Shown piece by piece: positions 43,462 to 53,200 of a stretch of DNA of 64,000 bases. The position numbers were made by a program, and so were the translations under genes. The notes below the pieces were generated by a model, which was given only the letters and a program-made list of their open reading frames with translations, made no database searches and had not been told where the DNA came from. Location: assembly GCF_014838715.1 (NCBI RefSeq), contig NZ_CP061947.1, positions 3,720,001 to 3,784,000 of the forward strand, written 5' to 3'. Every line of letters begins with the position of its first letter. Positions within the stretch are counted from its first letter, which is position 1. The stretch is from Algoriphagus sp. Y33. GTDB lineage: Bacteria > Bacteroidota > Bacteroidia > Cytophagales > Cyclobacteriaceae.

Positions 43462-46400
43462 TGGAAAAGAACGCGAAAGTTACGGATTTTTTGCACAAAG
43501 CGTTTCGGGTGTTGCTATGGATCGTCTTTTCATTGGTGATGTTTTTTATAGTGGTGGCTCTGAGTCTCCAGATCACCTGGGTGCAAAATAAGGTAATCAA
43601 CACTGTAACAAGTATTCTCAATAACAATTCATCTTTTCATACAGATATTGGAAAGATCAAACTTACGTGGTGGGATGCCTTGGAATTAGACAATGTCATC
43701 ATCCGGGATCATCGGGACAGCCTAATGATTGGGGCGAAAAAAATACATGCTGATTTTGAATTGCTCTCTTTATTCCCTCCCGGAGTCACCACCATAAACG
43801 CCGTGCGGATGGAGAATGCGAAGCTCCATATGCTCACTCATGAGGGTGATTCGGCCATGAATATCAATATGTGGGTAGAGGAATTGGCCAATATGTTCAG
43901 CACGAAAAGTAAGAGCAACAAACCCACTCAGTTTCGGATTAACTCGGTGGAATTGAGAAATTCCGAGATCTTTATCGTCAATGAGATCACAGACGCAATC
44001 ACCAAAGGACTGAATTATAATAAGCTTCGTTTTTCAAATATTACTTTGAATGCCTCTGACTTTTATCTGGAAGGTTCTGAGATCGGGGCTGATGTAGAAA
44101 TGCTAACAGGGACAGAACTGACTTCAGGGTTTGAGATCATGGAGCTCAAAACTGATATGACCTATGCCCGTGAATTTATGGAATTTGACAAGCTAAGTCT
44201 GAAATCTGCCAACAGTCATATCAAAAATTTTCTGCGGTTTGAATATGCCACTCCTGCTGCGTTTTCCAATTTCGTGGAAGAAGTAGTAATCATTACCAAT
44301 TTAACCGAAACCAAGCTTGACTTGGGAGATCTTAAGCTTTTCGCACCTTCTCTTCCGGATATTGACGATGAAATCTATCTATCGGGAAAAGTAGCAGGTC
44401 CTGTATCGGATATGCGTTCGGAGGAGCTTCTGATAAGACTTGGAGAAAAAACGGCAATCTTCGGAGCTTTTAGGCTGGATGGTTTGCCCGATATCAATGA
44501 AACGTACATTAATCTCTCTCTTAAAAACTCGACCATTTTTGCGAATGATCTAGCCCCTTATTTACCAAGCAATATTTCCAAGGAAATCAACAAATTCAAC
44601 ACCGTCCGTCTAACTGCTGATTTCGCAGGCTATTTGCACAGATTTGATACCAATGGAGAATTCAAAACATCCATTGGAGACATTAGTGGCAGAGTGAGTT
44701 TTGACCTTGTAGATGGGTTACCTACTACAGTTTCCAACTTAACCACAACTAATCTTGACTTGGGAATTATAGCTGAAAGAAGGGAATTATTACAAAAAAT
44801 AAGCTTAAAAGGCCGCGTAAATACAACAGGAAACTCTATTGACAACCTACTGATCGATGTAAATGCGGACGTCTCAAGATTTGGCTTAAAAAACTACGTC
44901 TACACCGGCATCAAAACTGACGCAACCTATGGACGGGATCTTTTCAAAGGGAATATTAGAGTAAATGACCCGAATTTTAAAATCAATGCAAATGGAGAAT
45001 TAAACCTTCGTGAAGCTACTGATTCCGTGCGAATGAGCCTGCAAATTGATACTGCATTTCTGGACCGGATGAATTTCACGGATAAGGCCACCTTCCTCAG
45101 CGGAAATCTGGATATTGACGTCAAAGGAATCGAACTGGATGACATTCAGGGAATAGCCAGATTCCGAAACATCAAAGTGGGCTATGAAGACAGATTTTTG
45201 GAGCTGGGGGATTTTAATTTTCAATCTCTTTTTGCCGGGGGCACGCGCACCATGTCTATTAATTCCGACTACCTGGTCGCCGCCGCTTCAGGACAGTTTA
45301 ACCTCCAGCAAATGGGAAGAGATCTGAATATTCTAACCAAACAGTATATCGCAATTATCCTAAATGAAGAACAGCCTATAGCAGATCTTGAAAGAAATTT
45401 CTCGGAAATCTACAATCTCGACCTCAACCTTCGGCTGATCAACATCAATCCGATTGTCCAACTTTTAGAGCCGGATCTCAGCCTTTCAAAAAACATGGTT
45501 TTGGAAGGTGCATTCTATCAAACGCAGGAAAACACCGTATTTAACTTTTTCACAAGTATTGACACACTGAAATTCCAGGGTAATTCAGCTCAAAACATCA
45601 ATATTGACTTCAACACCTCCAAACTCATCAACAGTCCGGATATATTAGCTTCCTTCTACGTATATTCCAAAACGCAGGAAATCGGCAAATCACTTCAGTT
45701 TACCAACTTTGGATTTGAGGCAATATGGGACAAGGACGATATGAATATTGACTTTAGCCTAGATCAGGACTCTACCCAAAGTTCAGCTAGAATCAATGCT
45801 ACGGCTCGTTTTGCCCCCCAAAACACGCAACTTGTCTTTGAGCCTTCATCGCTGAAACTTCTGGATAGAGAATGGAAATTTGATTCGCTGAACCTGATCA
45901 CAATTACTCCTGGGTCGATACAGGTGGACGGTCTTAAGCTTTTCAACGAGAATCAATCCATCTCACTTCAGGGAAATGCCGGTAACCAGCCCGAGGATCA
46001 ACTGAACCTGACTGTAAACGACGTAAATGTAGACCTGCTTAATACGCTTTTCCCCCAAAACTTTGACGGCACAGCAAATGGCTTGATCTCCTTTGATCAT
46101 CTGCTTGACCAAACTCTGATGCGTGGTGATTTCAACCTAAGTAAGGTCTCCATAAATCAGTTCCCAATCGGGGATATGAATCTGAAGGCAAATTTGGACT
46201 CTACACAATTGCAAGTATCTCTGATCAATGTCATTGAGGGCAAAGAAACTATCAATCTAGGCGGTTACATACTTAACGAAAATCAGGAGATTCATATGGA
46301 TGCCGCACTGAGCGATGCTAGCTTGGTGATTCTAGAGCCTTTTTTGTCTAATTACGTGTCAAATATGGGCGGTACTGTTTCAGGAAAAATGGATTTGGGC

Positions 46401-48068
46401 GGCACAATGGCTGAACCTAAAGTAGAGGGAACAGGAAGATTAAACAATGGAAAGCTTACTGTAAACTACCTCAAAACGACCTATTTACTCAATGGAGACA
46501 TTCTCTTTAGGCCCACTCAAGTCAGTTTTCAGCAGATGGAACTCAAAGATCTCTTTGGGAATACTGCGACTGTCACCGGCGGAATAACTCATCAGGGATT
46601 TGAAAACATCCGATTGGATATCAAAGCCAACATGGCCAATCTTCAGGTTATGAACACCACGGACAAGGATAATGAGACGTTTTATGGGACTGCCTTTGTC
46701 ACAGGAACGGCAGAAGTGGTAGGTACCCCTACCAATATGGATATCAACGCCCGGGCTACCAGTCAACCCAACACCAGAATTTATATTCCCCTGAGCAGTG
46801 ACAACACCCAAGCTCAGGAGGATTTCATTCATATGATCAACATCCAAGACACCGTAAGAATCAAACAAATTGCCGAGGAGGTAAATAGGCTGGAAATTAA
46901 GAATGTGCGAATGAATTTCGTCCTTGACATCACCCCTGATGCTTATGCTGAAATCATTATTGACCCACGGACTGAGGAAGGAATCACAGGAAGAGGTCGT
47001 GGCGTATTGACCATGAATGTGGATACTCAAGGAAATTTTACACTAGACGGCACCTACGAAATCACGGAGGGAAAGTATAACTTCTCCCTCTATAACGTGG
47101 TAAAAAAGCAATTCAGCATAAAGCCCGGTGGTAGAATTACGTGGTATGGAGATCCCTATGCAGGAGTAATGGACATTTCGGCTGAATACACCGAAAGTGT
47201 ATCCCTACAGCCGCTGTTGGTGAATACGGTAACCGCAGACAACCAAAGTACAAATGCCAGCCGAAGATACCCTGTCAAAGTATTGCTGAATCTGGATGGT
47301 CAATTGCTTTCCCCAGAAATTAATTTTGGTTTTGACTTCACCGAATTTCCTTCCAGCGGAGAAACCCAGACGACCATTTCCTCTTTCCAAAATAAAATAG
47401 CGAATGATGAGCAGGAAATGAACAGACAGGTTTTTTCAGTGATTATGACCCGTTCATTCTCGCCGGAAGGGCAATTTTCAGGCGTGTCCACTATCTCTTC
47501 AAGTTTGGGGCAATTGCTTTCTACCCAGCTTAACAGCTTTCTTGGTCAGGTAGACAAAAATCTGGAAGTCGACCTGGATGTGGCTACTCTGGATCAAAAT
47601 GCACTGGAGACGTTCCAACTGAGTGTAGCTTATACTTTCCTTGACGGTCGACTTCGCGTATCAAGGGATGGTGGATTTACTGACAATCAGGGCACCGCCA
47701 ATGCATCTTCCATCATAGGTGATTGGCAGGCAGAATATATGCTTACAGAAGACGGAGTTTATAGAATCCGGATTTTCAATAGGAATAATTTTAACACTTT
47801 TACCTCGCTTTCTCTTTCCAAAAACGTCGCCACTTACGGGGTAGCCTTGTCACAAAGTGTTTCTTTCAATTCATTCTCTGAGCTTTTCAAAAAAATAACC
47901 AGAAAGAAAAATGAAAAATTGATCATAAATGATCAAGACGATTTTCTTCGCTACCAGTTTGAAAATAAAGAGGAATGGAAGCCTATCCCGCTGGATAATA
48001 TAGAAGAAAGACTAGACTCGCTGGATCAGGAACGAAAAATCAAAATGCTCAAGCAAGGAGAGATTTAA
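43461..48068 (+). CDS. tamB: TamB-like translocation/assembly module protein (DUF490)
   Basis: 1535 residues. An N-terminal membrane anchor (about 17-38, LLWIVFSLVMFFIVVALSLQ) is followed by long beta-rich repeats of the AsmA/TamB type that form a hydrophobic groove across the periplasm. The conserved C-terminal DUF490 domain includes GGRITWYGDPYAGVMDISAE, SPEINFGFDF, and FNRNNFN near the end. It moves lipids or assists insertion of outer-membrane proteins. The reading frame begins with TTG at 43461. This is the only start keeping the basic residues before the anchor; a GTG at 43509 is an alternative. It is head-to-head with tsaD without spacer. Confidence 0.9.
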   Translation: MEKNAKVTDFLHKAFRVLLWIVFSLVMFFIVVALSLQITWVQNKVINTVTSILNNNSSFHTDIGKIKLTWWDALELDNVIIRDHRDSLMIGAKKIHADFELLSLFPPGVTTINAVRMENAKLHMLTHEGDSAMNINMWVEELANMFSTKSKSNKPTQFRINSVELRNSEIFIVNEITDAITKGLNYNKLRFSNITLNASDFYLEGSEIGADVEMLTGTELTSGFEIMELKTDMTYAREFMEFDKLSLKSANSHIKNFLRFEYATPAAFSNFVEEVVIITNLTETKLDLGDLKLFAPSLPDIDDEIYLSGKVAGPVSDMRSEELLIRLGEKTAIFGAFRLDGLPDINETYINLSLKNSTIFANDLAPYLPSNISKEINKFNTVRLTADFAGYLHRFDTNGEFKTSIGDISGRVSFDLVDGLPTTVSNLTTTNLDLGIIAERRELLQKISLKGRVNTTGNSIDNLLIDVNADVSRFGLKNYVYTGIKTDATYGRDLFKGNIRVNDPNFKINANGELNLREATDSVRMSLQIDTAFLDRMNFTDKATFLSGNLDIDVKGIELDDIQGIARFRNIKVGYEDRFLELGDFNFQSLFAGGTRTMSINSDYLVAAASGQFNLQQMGRDLNILTKQYIAIILNEEQPIADLERNFSEIYNLDLNLRLININPIVQLLEPDLSLSKNMVLEGAFYQTQENTVFNFFTSIDTLKFQGNSAQNINIDFNTSKLINSPDILASFYVYSKTQEIGKSLQFTNFGFEAIWDKDDMNIDFSLDQDSTQSSARINATARFAPQNTQLVFEPSSLKLLDREWKFDSLNLITITPGSIQVDGLKLFNENQSISLQGNAGNQPEDQLNLTVNDVNVDLLNTLFPQNFDGTANGLISFDHLLDQTLMRGDFNLSKVSINQFPIGDMNLKANLDSTQLQVSLINVIEGKETINLGGYILNENQEIHMDAALSDASLVILEPFLSNYVSNMGGTVSGKMDLGGTMAEPKVEGTGRLNNGKLTVNYLKTTYLLNGDILFRPTQVSFQQMELKDLFGNTATVTGGITHQGFENIRLDIKANMANLQVMNTTDKDNETFYGTAFVTGTAEVVGTPTNMDINARATSQPNTRIYIPLSSDNTQAQEDFIHMINIQDTVRIKQIAEEVNRLEIKNVRMNFVLDITPDAYAEIIIDPRTEEGITGRGRGVLTMNVDTQGNFTLDGTYEITEGKYNFSLYNVVKKQFSIKPGGRITWYGDPYAGVMDISAEYTESVSLQPLLVNTVTADNQSTNASRRYPVKVLLNLDGQLLSPEINFGFDFTEFPSSGETQTTISSFQNKIANDEQEMNRQVFSVIMTRSFSPEGQFSGVSTISSSLGQLLSTQLNSFLGQVDKNLEVDLDVATLDQNALETFQLSVAYTFLDGRLRVSRDGGFTDNQGTANASSIIGDWQAEYMLTEDGVYRIRIFNRNNFNTFTSLSLSKNVATYGVALSQSVSFNSFSELFKKITRKKNEKLIINDQDDFLRYQFENKEEWKPIPLDNIEERLDSLDQERKIKMLKQGEI

Positions 48069-48109
48069 AACAATTGTTCTGTTTTTAAGCTTACTTCTAT
48101 AAAAGTTAT

Positions 48110-49408
48110 ATGCAAAAAGTCAGCATTTTTTGGTTTCGAAGAGACCTAAGGTTTGATGATAATCACGGTTTTTATCAAGCACTGAAACAGAATGAAAATG
48201 TGTTACCTCTTTTCATTTTTGACAGAAATATACTCGATAAACTAGAGAATAAACAGGATGCCAGAGTGGAATTTATCCATGAGCAAGTCTGCAAACTTCA
48301 CCAAAAATTGGGTGATCATAGTTCTTCCATTTTAGTCCGCTATGGGGATCCGGAGGCTGTTTTCAAAGAACTACTTGACACTTACAAAATCCTATCAGTT
48401 TTCACAAACAGGGATTATGAACCTTATGCCAAAAGCCGTGATGAAAAGGTAGCGAGAGTATTAAATCAGCAAGATATACCATTACGTTTGTTCAAAGACC
48501 AGCTGATCTTCGAGCCCGGCGAAATCTTAAATGGCTCAGGAGAATTCTATAAAGTGTTCACCCCGTTCAGCAGAGTATGGCTGAGCAAGTTTGATCCTTC
48601 AAACCTGGAGGATTTTAAACCCATGCATTGGAAGAATCTAATGCAAAGCAGTCCTTTTGAAATCCCTTCATTGAAAGAAATGGGATTTGCCAAAAGCGAC
48701 ATCACTATCCCTTCCAAGACCGCGGACGAAGAAATCATTGCTCACTACAGCGAAACCCGTGATTTCCCAGCCAAAAACGGCACGTCACGACTGGGAATCC
48801 ATTTGCGGTTTGGTACTATTTCCATCCGGAAACTTGCGATAAAAGCAGCAGCGCTTAACACCACCTTCCTCAATGAACTAATCTGGCGGGAATTTTACAT
48901 GATGATTTTGGCATTCAATCCCCAAGTAGTCGATCATGCATTCAAGCCAGCCTATGACCGTATCCCATGGAGAAACAACGAAGAGGAATTTGCAGCTTGG
49001 TGCAAAGGCAAAACCGGTTATCCTATCGTAGACGCAGGTATGAGAGAGCTCAATGCTACGGGCTACATGCATAATCGCGTTCGGATGGTCGTCGCTTCCT
49101 TTCTTACCAAGCACCTATTGATCGACTGGCGCTGGGGTGAGGCTTATTTTGCAGAGAAGCTGCTAGACTATGAATTGGCTTCAAATAATGGAGGCTGGCA
49201 ATGGGCTGCAGGCACGGGCACAGATGCCCAACCCTACTTCCGGGTGTTCAATCCTGCTTCCCAGCAGGAGAAATTTGACAAGAACTGGAAGTACATCAAA
49301 AAATGGATTCCTGAAATAAACTCAGATAAGTACCCAAAACCGGTCGTAGATCATAAATTTGCAAGGCAACGTGCAATCGACACCTACAAAACAGCCCTGA
49401 ATCAATGA
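48110..49408 (+). CDS. phr: Deoxyribodipyrimidine photolyase (cryptochrome/photolyase family)
   Basis: 432 residues. The N-terminal antenna domain begins FWFRRDLRFDDNHGFYQAL. The C-terminal FAD domain contains WREFYMMIL, GYPIVDAGMRELNATGYMHN and RMVVASFLTKHLLIDWRWGE, then NNGGWQWAAGTGTDAQPYFR. All are typical of class I CPD photolyases, which use light to split cyclobutane pyrimidine dimers. A cryptochrome role cannot be excluded. The stop overlaps the next gene as ATGA, so it starts a four-gene run. Confidence 0.93.
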   Translation: MQKVSIFWFRRDLRFDDNHGFYQALKQNENVLPLFIFDRNILDKLENKQDARVEFIHEQVCKLHQKLGDHSSSILVRYGDPEAVFKELLDTYKILSVFTNRDYEPYAKSRDEKVARVLNQQDIPLRLFKDQLIFEPGEILNGSGEFYKVFTPFSRVWLSKFDPSNLEDFKPMHWKNLMQSSPFEIPSLKEMGFAKSDITIPSKTADEEIIAHYSETRDFPAKNGTSRLGIHLRFGTISIRKLAIKAAALNTTFLNELIWREFYMMILAFNPQVVDHAFKPAYDRIPWRNNEEEFAAWCKGKTGYPIVDAGMRELNATGYMHNRVRMVVASFLTKHLLIDWRWGEAYFAEKLLDYELASNNGGWQWAAGTGTDAQPYFRVFNPASQQEKFDKNWKYIKKWIPEINSDKYPKPVVDHKFARQRAIDTYKTALNQ

Positions 49409-50355
49409 ATATCGGAGACCGAGTAAGACTACTTCACGGAAAGGAAGAGGGAATTATCCGCAAAATTTCCTCAAGTGGTAGAATACAGATAGAAATCGAG
49501 GACGGATTTATCATCCCGGCATTGAAATCAGAAGTGGTACTCATTCACCAAACTGAGAAGAGCCACTTTGGAGAAAAGCCTGTAGAAGAAAAGGATATAG
49601 ATACGCCCATCCCCATCTCCGGGCCAAAGGACCAAGGACTATACCTCACCTTTCTTCCTATCAACGACCAAAGTCTCAGCCTCTATTTGATCAATGACAG
49701 CCGTCAGGCATATTTGTCCCATGTATCAGAAGTGTTTGGTGACAATCATCGCACCTTGCTTGCCACCACCCTCAATCCGGGGGAAGCGAAGAAATTTGAT
49801 GATAGATTACTAAAGGAAATGGACGAGTGGCCAGCTTTTCTGCTCCGGTTTATCCCAATTCACAATCAACTGGAAAAGGCCATTCCCGCTTTTGAGCGGC
49901 AATTGAAGATGAAACCCACCCAGTTTTTCAAGCATCTGAGCAAAGCTCCCCGACTGGACAAAACCGCCTATATTTTTGCGCTGGAGCAAACTACCAAGGA
50001 ACTCGACATTCGGGCTCTCAATCAGGAATTGGGAGAAATAACCCCAAAATCTGAGGTTCCCAAAGCTGTAAAACCTGCCAGATCCATCGATCTACATATC
50101 GAAAAACTGGTGACTGATTCCAAAGGAATGAGCAATTCGGAGATGCTTCGTGTGCAGCTGGAGACATTTGACAGAAATCTGGATCAGGCTATGGCCTCCG
50201 GGATGGATGAGATTACGTTTATCCACGGCATTGGAAATGGAGTACTTCGCAAAGAAATTCACAAGCGCCTCAGTCAACTCCAAAATATTAAGTACTTTCA
50301 GGATACTCAAAAAGATCAGTGGGGCTACGGTGCTACCTTGGTCAGAATCACCTAA
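49405..50355 (+). CDS. DUF2027 and Smr-domain protein
   Basis: 316 residues. The N-terminal DUF2027-like region begins GDRVRLLHGKEEGIIRKISS. A beta-rich central part (GLYLTFLPINDQSLSLYLIN) and the C-terminal Smr domain follow (IDLHIEKL near 232; ITFIHGIGNGVLRKEIHKRL near 275-294; GYGATLVRI at the end). The Smr domain with HGxGxGxL is a nuclease or nucleic-acid-binding module also found at the end of MutS2. Fusion to DUF2027 is characteristic of Bacteroidota. It overlaps the photolyase gene by 4 bp; function unknown. Confidence 0.88.
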   Translation: MNIGDRVRLLHGKEEGIIRKISSSGRIQIEIEDGFIIPALKSEVVLIHQTEKSHFGEKPVEEKDIDTPIPISGPKDQGLYLTFLPINDQSLSLYLINDSRQAYLSHVSEVFGDNHRTLLATTLNPGEAKKFDDRLLKEMDEWPAFLLRFIPIHNQLEKAIPAFERQLKMKPTQFFKHLSKAPRLDKTAYIFALEQTTKELDIRALNQELGEITPKSEVPKAVKPARSIDLHIEKLVTDSKGMSNSEMLRVQLETFDRNLDQAMASGMDEITFIHGIGNGVLRKEIHKRLSQLQNIKYFQDTQKDQWGYGATLVRIT

Positions 50356-50358
50356 TCT

Positions 50359-51192
50359 ATGCAGGCAAAAGTATCCCCTGTCTTTCAGCTTTTTGAATCA
50401 CAACATCAAGAGGCAAAGGCACTTTTTCTGACTTTGGGAAAGCAGATCAAATCAAAAAAAGCCATAGAACTCCTCGGTAAAATGGACTTTCTGGAACTGT
50501 ATGCCGACTTGATGGCGAAAGTTCATTTTGATATTGAAGGCTTGAATTTCAATATTTTCTCGGACTTCAAGCTGATGAAGAGAAGCTTGCGCAAAATCCA
50601 CCATTTCAAACTCGCAGAGAAAAGCCTGAATAACCGTGAATTAGTTTTAGGCATCAAATACAACGGGTATCGTATTCATCTGGACAAATACAAAAAGAAA
50701 CTATACGCAGAAGCGTTCGATCTGATCGTCGGAAGCACGCTGAAAAGTTGGGATGAATTTCATCAAAAAGCCATGAATGCCAGCCGGGGCATCAAAGCAC
50801 TGACTATTAATACTGCGGTAAATCAGATTATTCAGGAGGAGTTGGAATTCTTTGCGTTAGACCATAAAGGAAGCATGGACAGCAAAGCGTTGAAAGATAC
50901 ATTTGAAGGCTTGCGCACCATTATAATGCTGGAAAACACCCTGATTCAAATGGGGTTCAACTCTATATTCGTGGCAGGAATACACGGAGAAATCGAGGCA
51001 CTGAAAAACAATCTGAAACCCTGGTATTCCAACCATCTTTCGCTTCAGTCCCTGACCCATTTTCTAGGCACCAAGGAGGTAGTTTCCAAAAAGTATCTGG
51101 ATTGGGCAAAAGAGCTCAAAACAGAGAAAACTGCTCTTTCGGCCCAAGCTGAGAAGCAAGCACATGATTTATTTGATAAAATCTTAGGATAA
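50359..51192 (+). CDS. Helical hypothetical protein with weak CHAD-like features
   Basis: 277 residues, 3 bp after the Smr gene. Almost entirely alpha-helical by composition, rich in Lys, His, Leu, without signal peptide or membrane helix. Basic/histidine stretches (MKRSLRKIHHFKLAEKSL, YRIHLDKYKKKLY) and the pattern LRTIIMLENTLIQMGFN are reminiscent of CHAD polyphosphate-binding helices. The diagnostic HxxR-x3-K-x-LRY signature is not clear. I cannot assign a function; CHAD is only one possible reading. Co-transcribed with photolyase and Smr genes. Confidence 0.6.
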   Translation: MQAKVSPVFQLFESQHQEAKALFLTLGKQIKSKKAIELLGKMDFLELYADLMAKVHFDIEGLNFNIFSDFKLMKRSLRKIHHFKLAEKSLNNRELVLGIKYNGYRIHLDKYKKKLYAEAFDLIVGSTLKSWDEFHQKAMNASRGIKALTINTAVNQIIQEELEFFALDHKGSMDSKALKDTFEGLRTIIMLENTLIQMGFNSIFVAGIHGEIEALKNNLKPWYSNHLSLQSLTHFLGTKEVVSKKYLDWAKELKTEKTALSAQAEKQAHDLFDKILG

Positions 51193-51221
51193 TCACCTGA
51201 AATATTCTGCTAAATTACAGG

Positions 51222-52088
51222 ATGGACAGGAAAACAATATTGATTACAGGCAGTACGGGAGGGATAGGAAAAGTAACCGCAAAAGCTCTGGCAAAGCTAG
51301 GGCATACCGTAATCATACACGGTCGGGACAAGGAAAAAACAGCCTCCATATGTGAAGAAATAAAGTCCGAAACAGGCAACGACACGATTGATTATGTCAT
51401 CGCTGATTTGTTGTTGCTGTCGGAAGTCAGCCAACTGGCAGAATCGTTCAAGAAAAAACATAAGCGTTTGGATGTGTTGATCAACAACGCAGGTGCAATT
51501 TTCGGTAAAGAGAGAGAAACGACTCAGGAAGGTTTTGAAAAGACAATGGCACTCAATTTATTTTCACCATTTCTCCTGACTCAATTGCTGCTAGAAGTCC
51601 TAGCCAAAAGTCCAGCGGCAAGAATTATAAACGTTTCTTCTGGAGCACACACCATGAGCGGAACGCCGGATTTGGATGATATCCAATCAACCAAAAAATA
51701 CTCATTTGGCAATGCCTACGGACTGTCCAAATTATACCTGATCTGGGTCACGCAACGTTTGGCAACGGAACTTAAAACTAATGGAATGTCCAATATCACG
51801 GCAAATTCCTTACATCCAGGTACGATCAAAACAGCCTTTGGGCAAAGAGCGAAGAAAGGGTTCGTCGTGGATCTACTATTTAACATTTCCATGTTATTTG
51901 CCATTTCGCCTGAGAAAGGAGCTGAAAACACAATTTATTTAGCTACTGCAAAGGAGGTCGAACACATTTCAGGGAAATACTTTTCCAACAAAAAAATTGC
52001 AAGACCGAGTATGAAATATTATTCACCGGAAAATGAAAAAGCAGTGTGGAATTATTGTAAACTAATCACTCAACCCTATTTGGACTAA
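51222..52088 (+). CDS. Short-chain dehydrogenase/reductase (retinol-dehydrogenase-like)
   Basis: 288 residues with TGSTGGIG (about 8-15), NNAG (about 89-92), VSSGAH and YGLSK (catalytic Tyr/Lys near 165-169). The longer form and the Ser-rich helix region resemble the RDH/WWOX-like group, whose natural bacterial substrates are mostly unknown. It is 29 bp after the helical hypothetical protein on the same strand. It is not clearly related to the 16-28 kb SDRs: different subfamily and ordinary local codon use. Confidence 0.92.
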   Translation: MDRKTILITGSTGGIGKVTAKALAKLGHTVIIHGRDKEKTASICEEIKSETGNDTIDYVIADLLLLSEVSQLAESFKKKHKRLDVLINNAGAIFGKERETTQEGFEKTMALNLFSPFLLTQLLLEVLAKSPAARIINVSSGAHTMSGTPDLDDIQSTKKYSFGNAYGLSKLYLIWVTQRLATELKTNGMSNITANSLHPGTIKTAFGQRAKKGFVVDLLFNISMLFAISPEKGAENTIYLATAKEVEHISGKYFSNKKIARPSMKYYSPENEKAVWNYCKLITQPYLD

Positions 52089-52210
52089 AAGTGTGGAAAG
52101 GACTTCCCTTGCCACAAAACCGAGCAACAAGCACATCAGTCGTTTGATAAGATAAACTCAAAAATCAATTCTAATATTTTTTTTGGAACACGTATGAGAA
52201 ACTTACATTA

Positions 52211-52239
52211 CACACGTGTGGTGTTTTTTCTTAAATTTG
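52211..52239 (+). promoter_or_regulatory. Palindrome and -7-like box before the toxin-antitoxin pair
   Basis: A perfect palindrome CACACGTGTG (52211-52220) precedes TAAATTTG (52232-52239), which fits the TAnnTTTG -7 consensus, 12 bp before the antitoxin ATG. The -33 box is weak. The palindrome lies between the two boxes, where an autoregulating antitoxin would bind. Confidence 0.45.
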
Positions 52240-52251
52240 AAAAAAAAGCTT

Positions 52252-52503
52252 ATGAATACTAAACTCACCTTAACCATTGAACAGGATGTAATTCAAAAAG
52301 CCAAGGAATACGCAAAAGAGAAAAACCGTAGCCTTTCTGGTATCATTGAAAATTACTTGAAAAGCCTTACCCAGGAAAATAGGGATGAAGACAAACCTAA
52401 ACTTACACCTATTGTCAAGTTTCTGAAGGGCTCTTTTAAAATGCCCGAAGACTTTGATTACAAAGAAGAGTTGAAAAAAGTCCTGGAAGAAAAGCATTTA
52501 TAA
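52252..52503 (+). CDS. Antitoxin (DUF6364-like) of a PIN toxin-antitoxin pair
   Basis: 83 residues from the ATG at 52252. The frame is open to 52216 but the upstream part is not protein-like. N-terminal MNTKLTLTIEQDVIQKAKEY, AKEKNRSLSGIIENYLKSL is a ribbon-helix-helix-type DNA-binding region, as in Bacteroidota antitoxins that accompany PIN toxins. The charged C-terminal tail (about 50-83) would wrap the toxin. The stop is immediately followed by the toxin ATG. Probably represses its own promoter. Confidence 0.82.
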   Translation: MNTKLTLTIEQDVIQKAKEYAKEKNRSLSGIIENYLKSLTQENRDEDKPKLTPIVKFLKGSFKMPEDFDYKEELKKVLEEKHL

Positions 52504-52914
52504 ATGGACAAGGTACTTATTGACCCGGATGTGATTCTGGATTTTTTCTTTGACCGAGAACCATTTGCTCAATTTGCCACGGAGATATTTGTTCTTTGTG
52601 AGTCAAAGCAACTAATTGGCTACACCACACCCGTCATCATTTCCAACGTCTATTACCTACTGAGCAGAACAGCCAAACATGAGGTAATCATAGATAAACT
52701 GAAACAGCTTTTAAGTATTTTGGAGATCGCTACAATGAACAAGGAGGTAGTTATGGCAGCTTTAAATTCAAAATTCAAAGATTTTGAAGATGCTTTACAA
52801 AATTGTGTTGCACAAAATCAAGGAGATATTCCAATCCTTTTAACTCGAAATATAAAGGATTATAAGAAAAGTGAACTGGCAGTACTATCTCCAGAAATGT
52901 ATCTTAAAAAGTAA
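52504..52914 (+). CDS. PIN-domain ribonuclease toxin (VapC-like)
   Basis: 136 residues starting directly after the antitoxin stop. PIN acidic residues appear as LIDPDVILDFFFDREPF (D7/D9), in the middle, and as DFEDALQ (E/D near 98-99), with a late TRNIKDYKKS. PIN toxins are Mg-dependent RNases that cleave tRNA or rRNA and arrest growth until the antitoxin is renewed. Zero-spacing order antitoxin-toxin supports a type II module; the target is unknown. Confidence 0.85.
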   Translation: MDKVLIDPDVILDFFFDREPFAQFATEIFVLCESKQLIGYTTPVIISNVYYLLSRTAKHEVIIDKLKQLLSILEIATMNKEVVMAALNSKFKDFEDALQNCVAQNQGDIPILLTRNIKDYKKSELAVLSPEMYLKK

Positions 52915-53200
52915 TTCAACCCTATAAGATGAATTTTCCGGTCCAAAGATTTTCGCATTTAATCATGAATCTTTCCAAAGTTGCTTTAGGAAGGCAGCAT
53001 TTAACCGGCACATAGACAATCTAGCCAAGATATAAGCCAACATTTATAAATATCAACTCCAAATTCAGTAAAGTACAATTCCAAAATCATGAGCTATTTC
53101 AGGATGTGATTTGTAGAAAATCTTAAATTGAAAAGAAAAACAGAAATAATCTTCGGTATAAGCACAAAATATAGCATTCATTAGAATGCTCGAAAAACTC
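52915..53200. other. 286-bp gap before the MOSC gene
   Basis: AT-rich, no coding frame or repeat seen. An ATG at 53186 in frame with the MOSC gene exists but gives an unusual extra five residues. Confidence 0.35.

Noticed and set aside
52201..52251. Longer antitoxin start at 52216
   Set aside because: The added residues (MWCFFLNLKKKL) are translated promoter sequence; the ATG at 52252 gives the normal RHH N-terminus.
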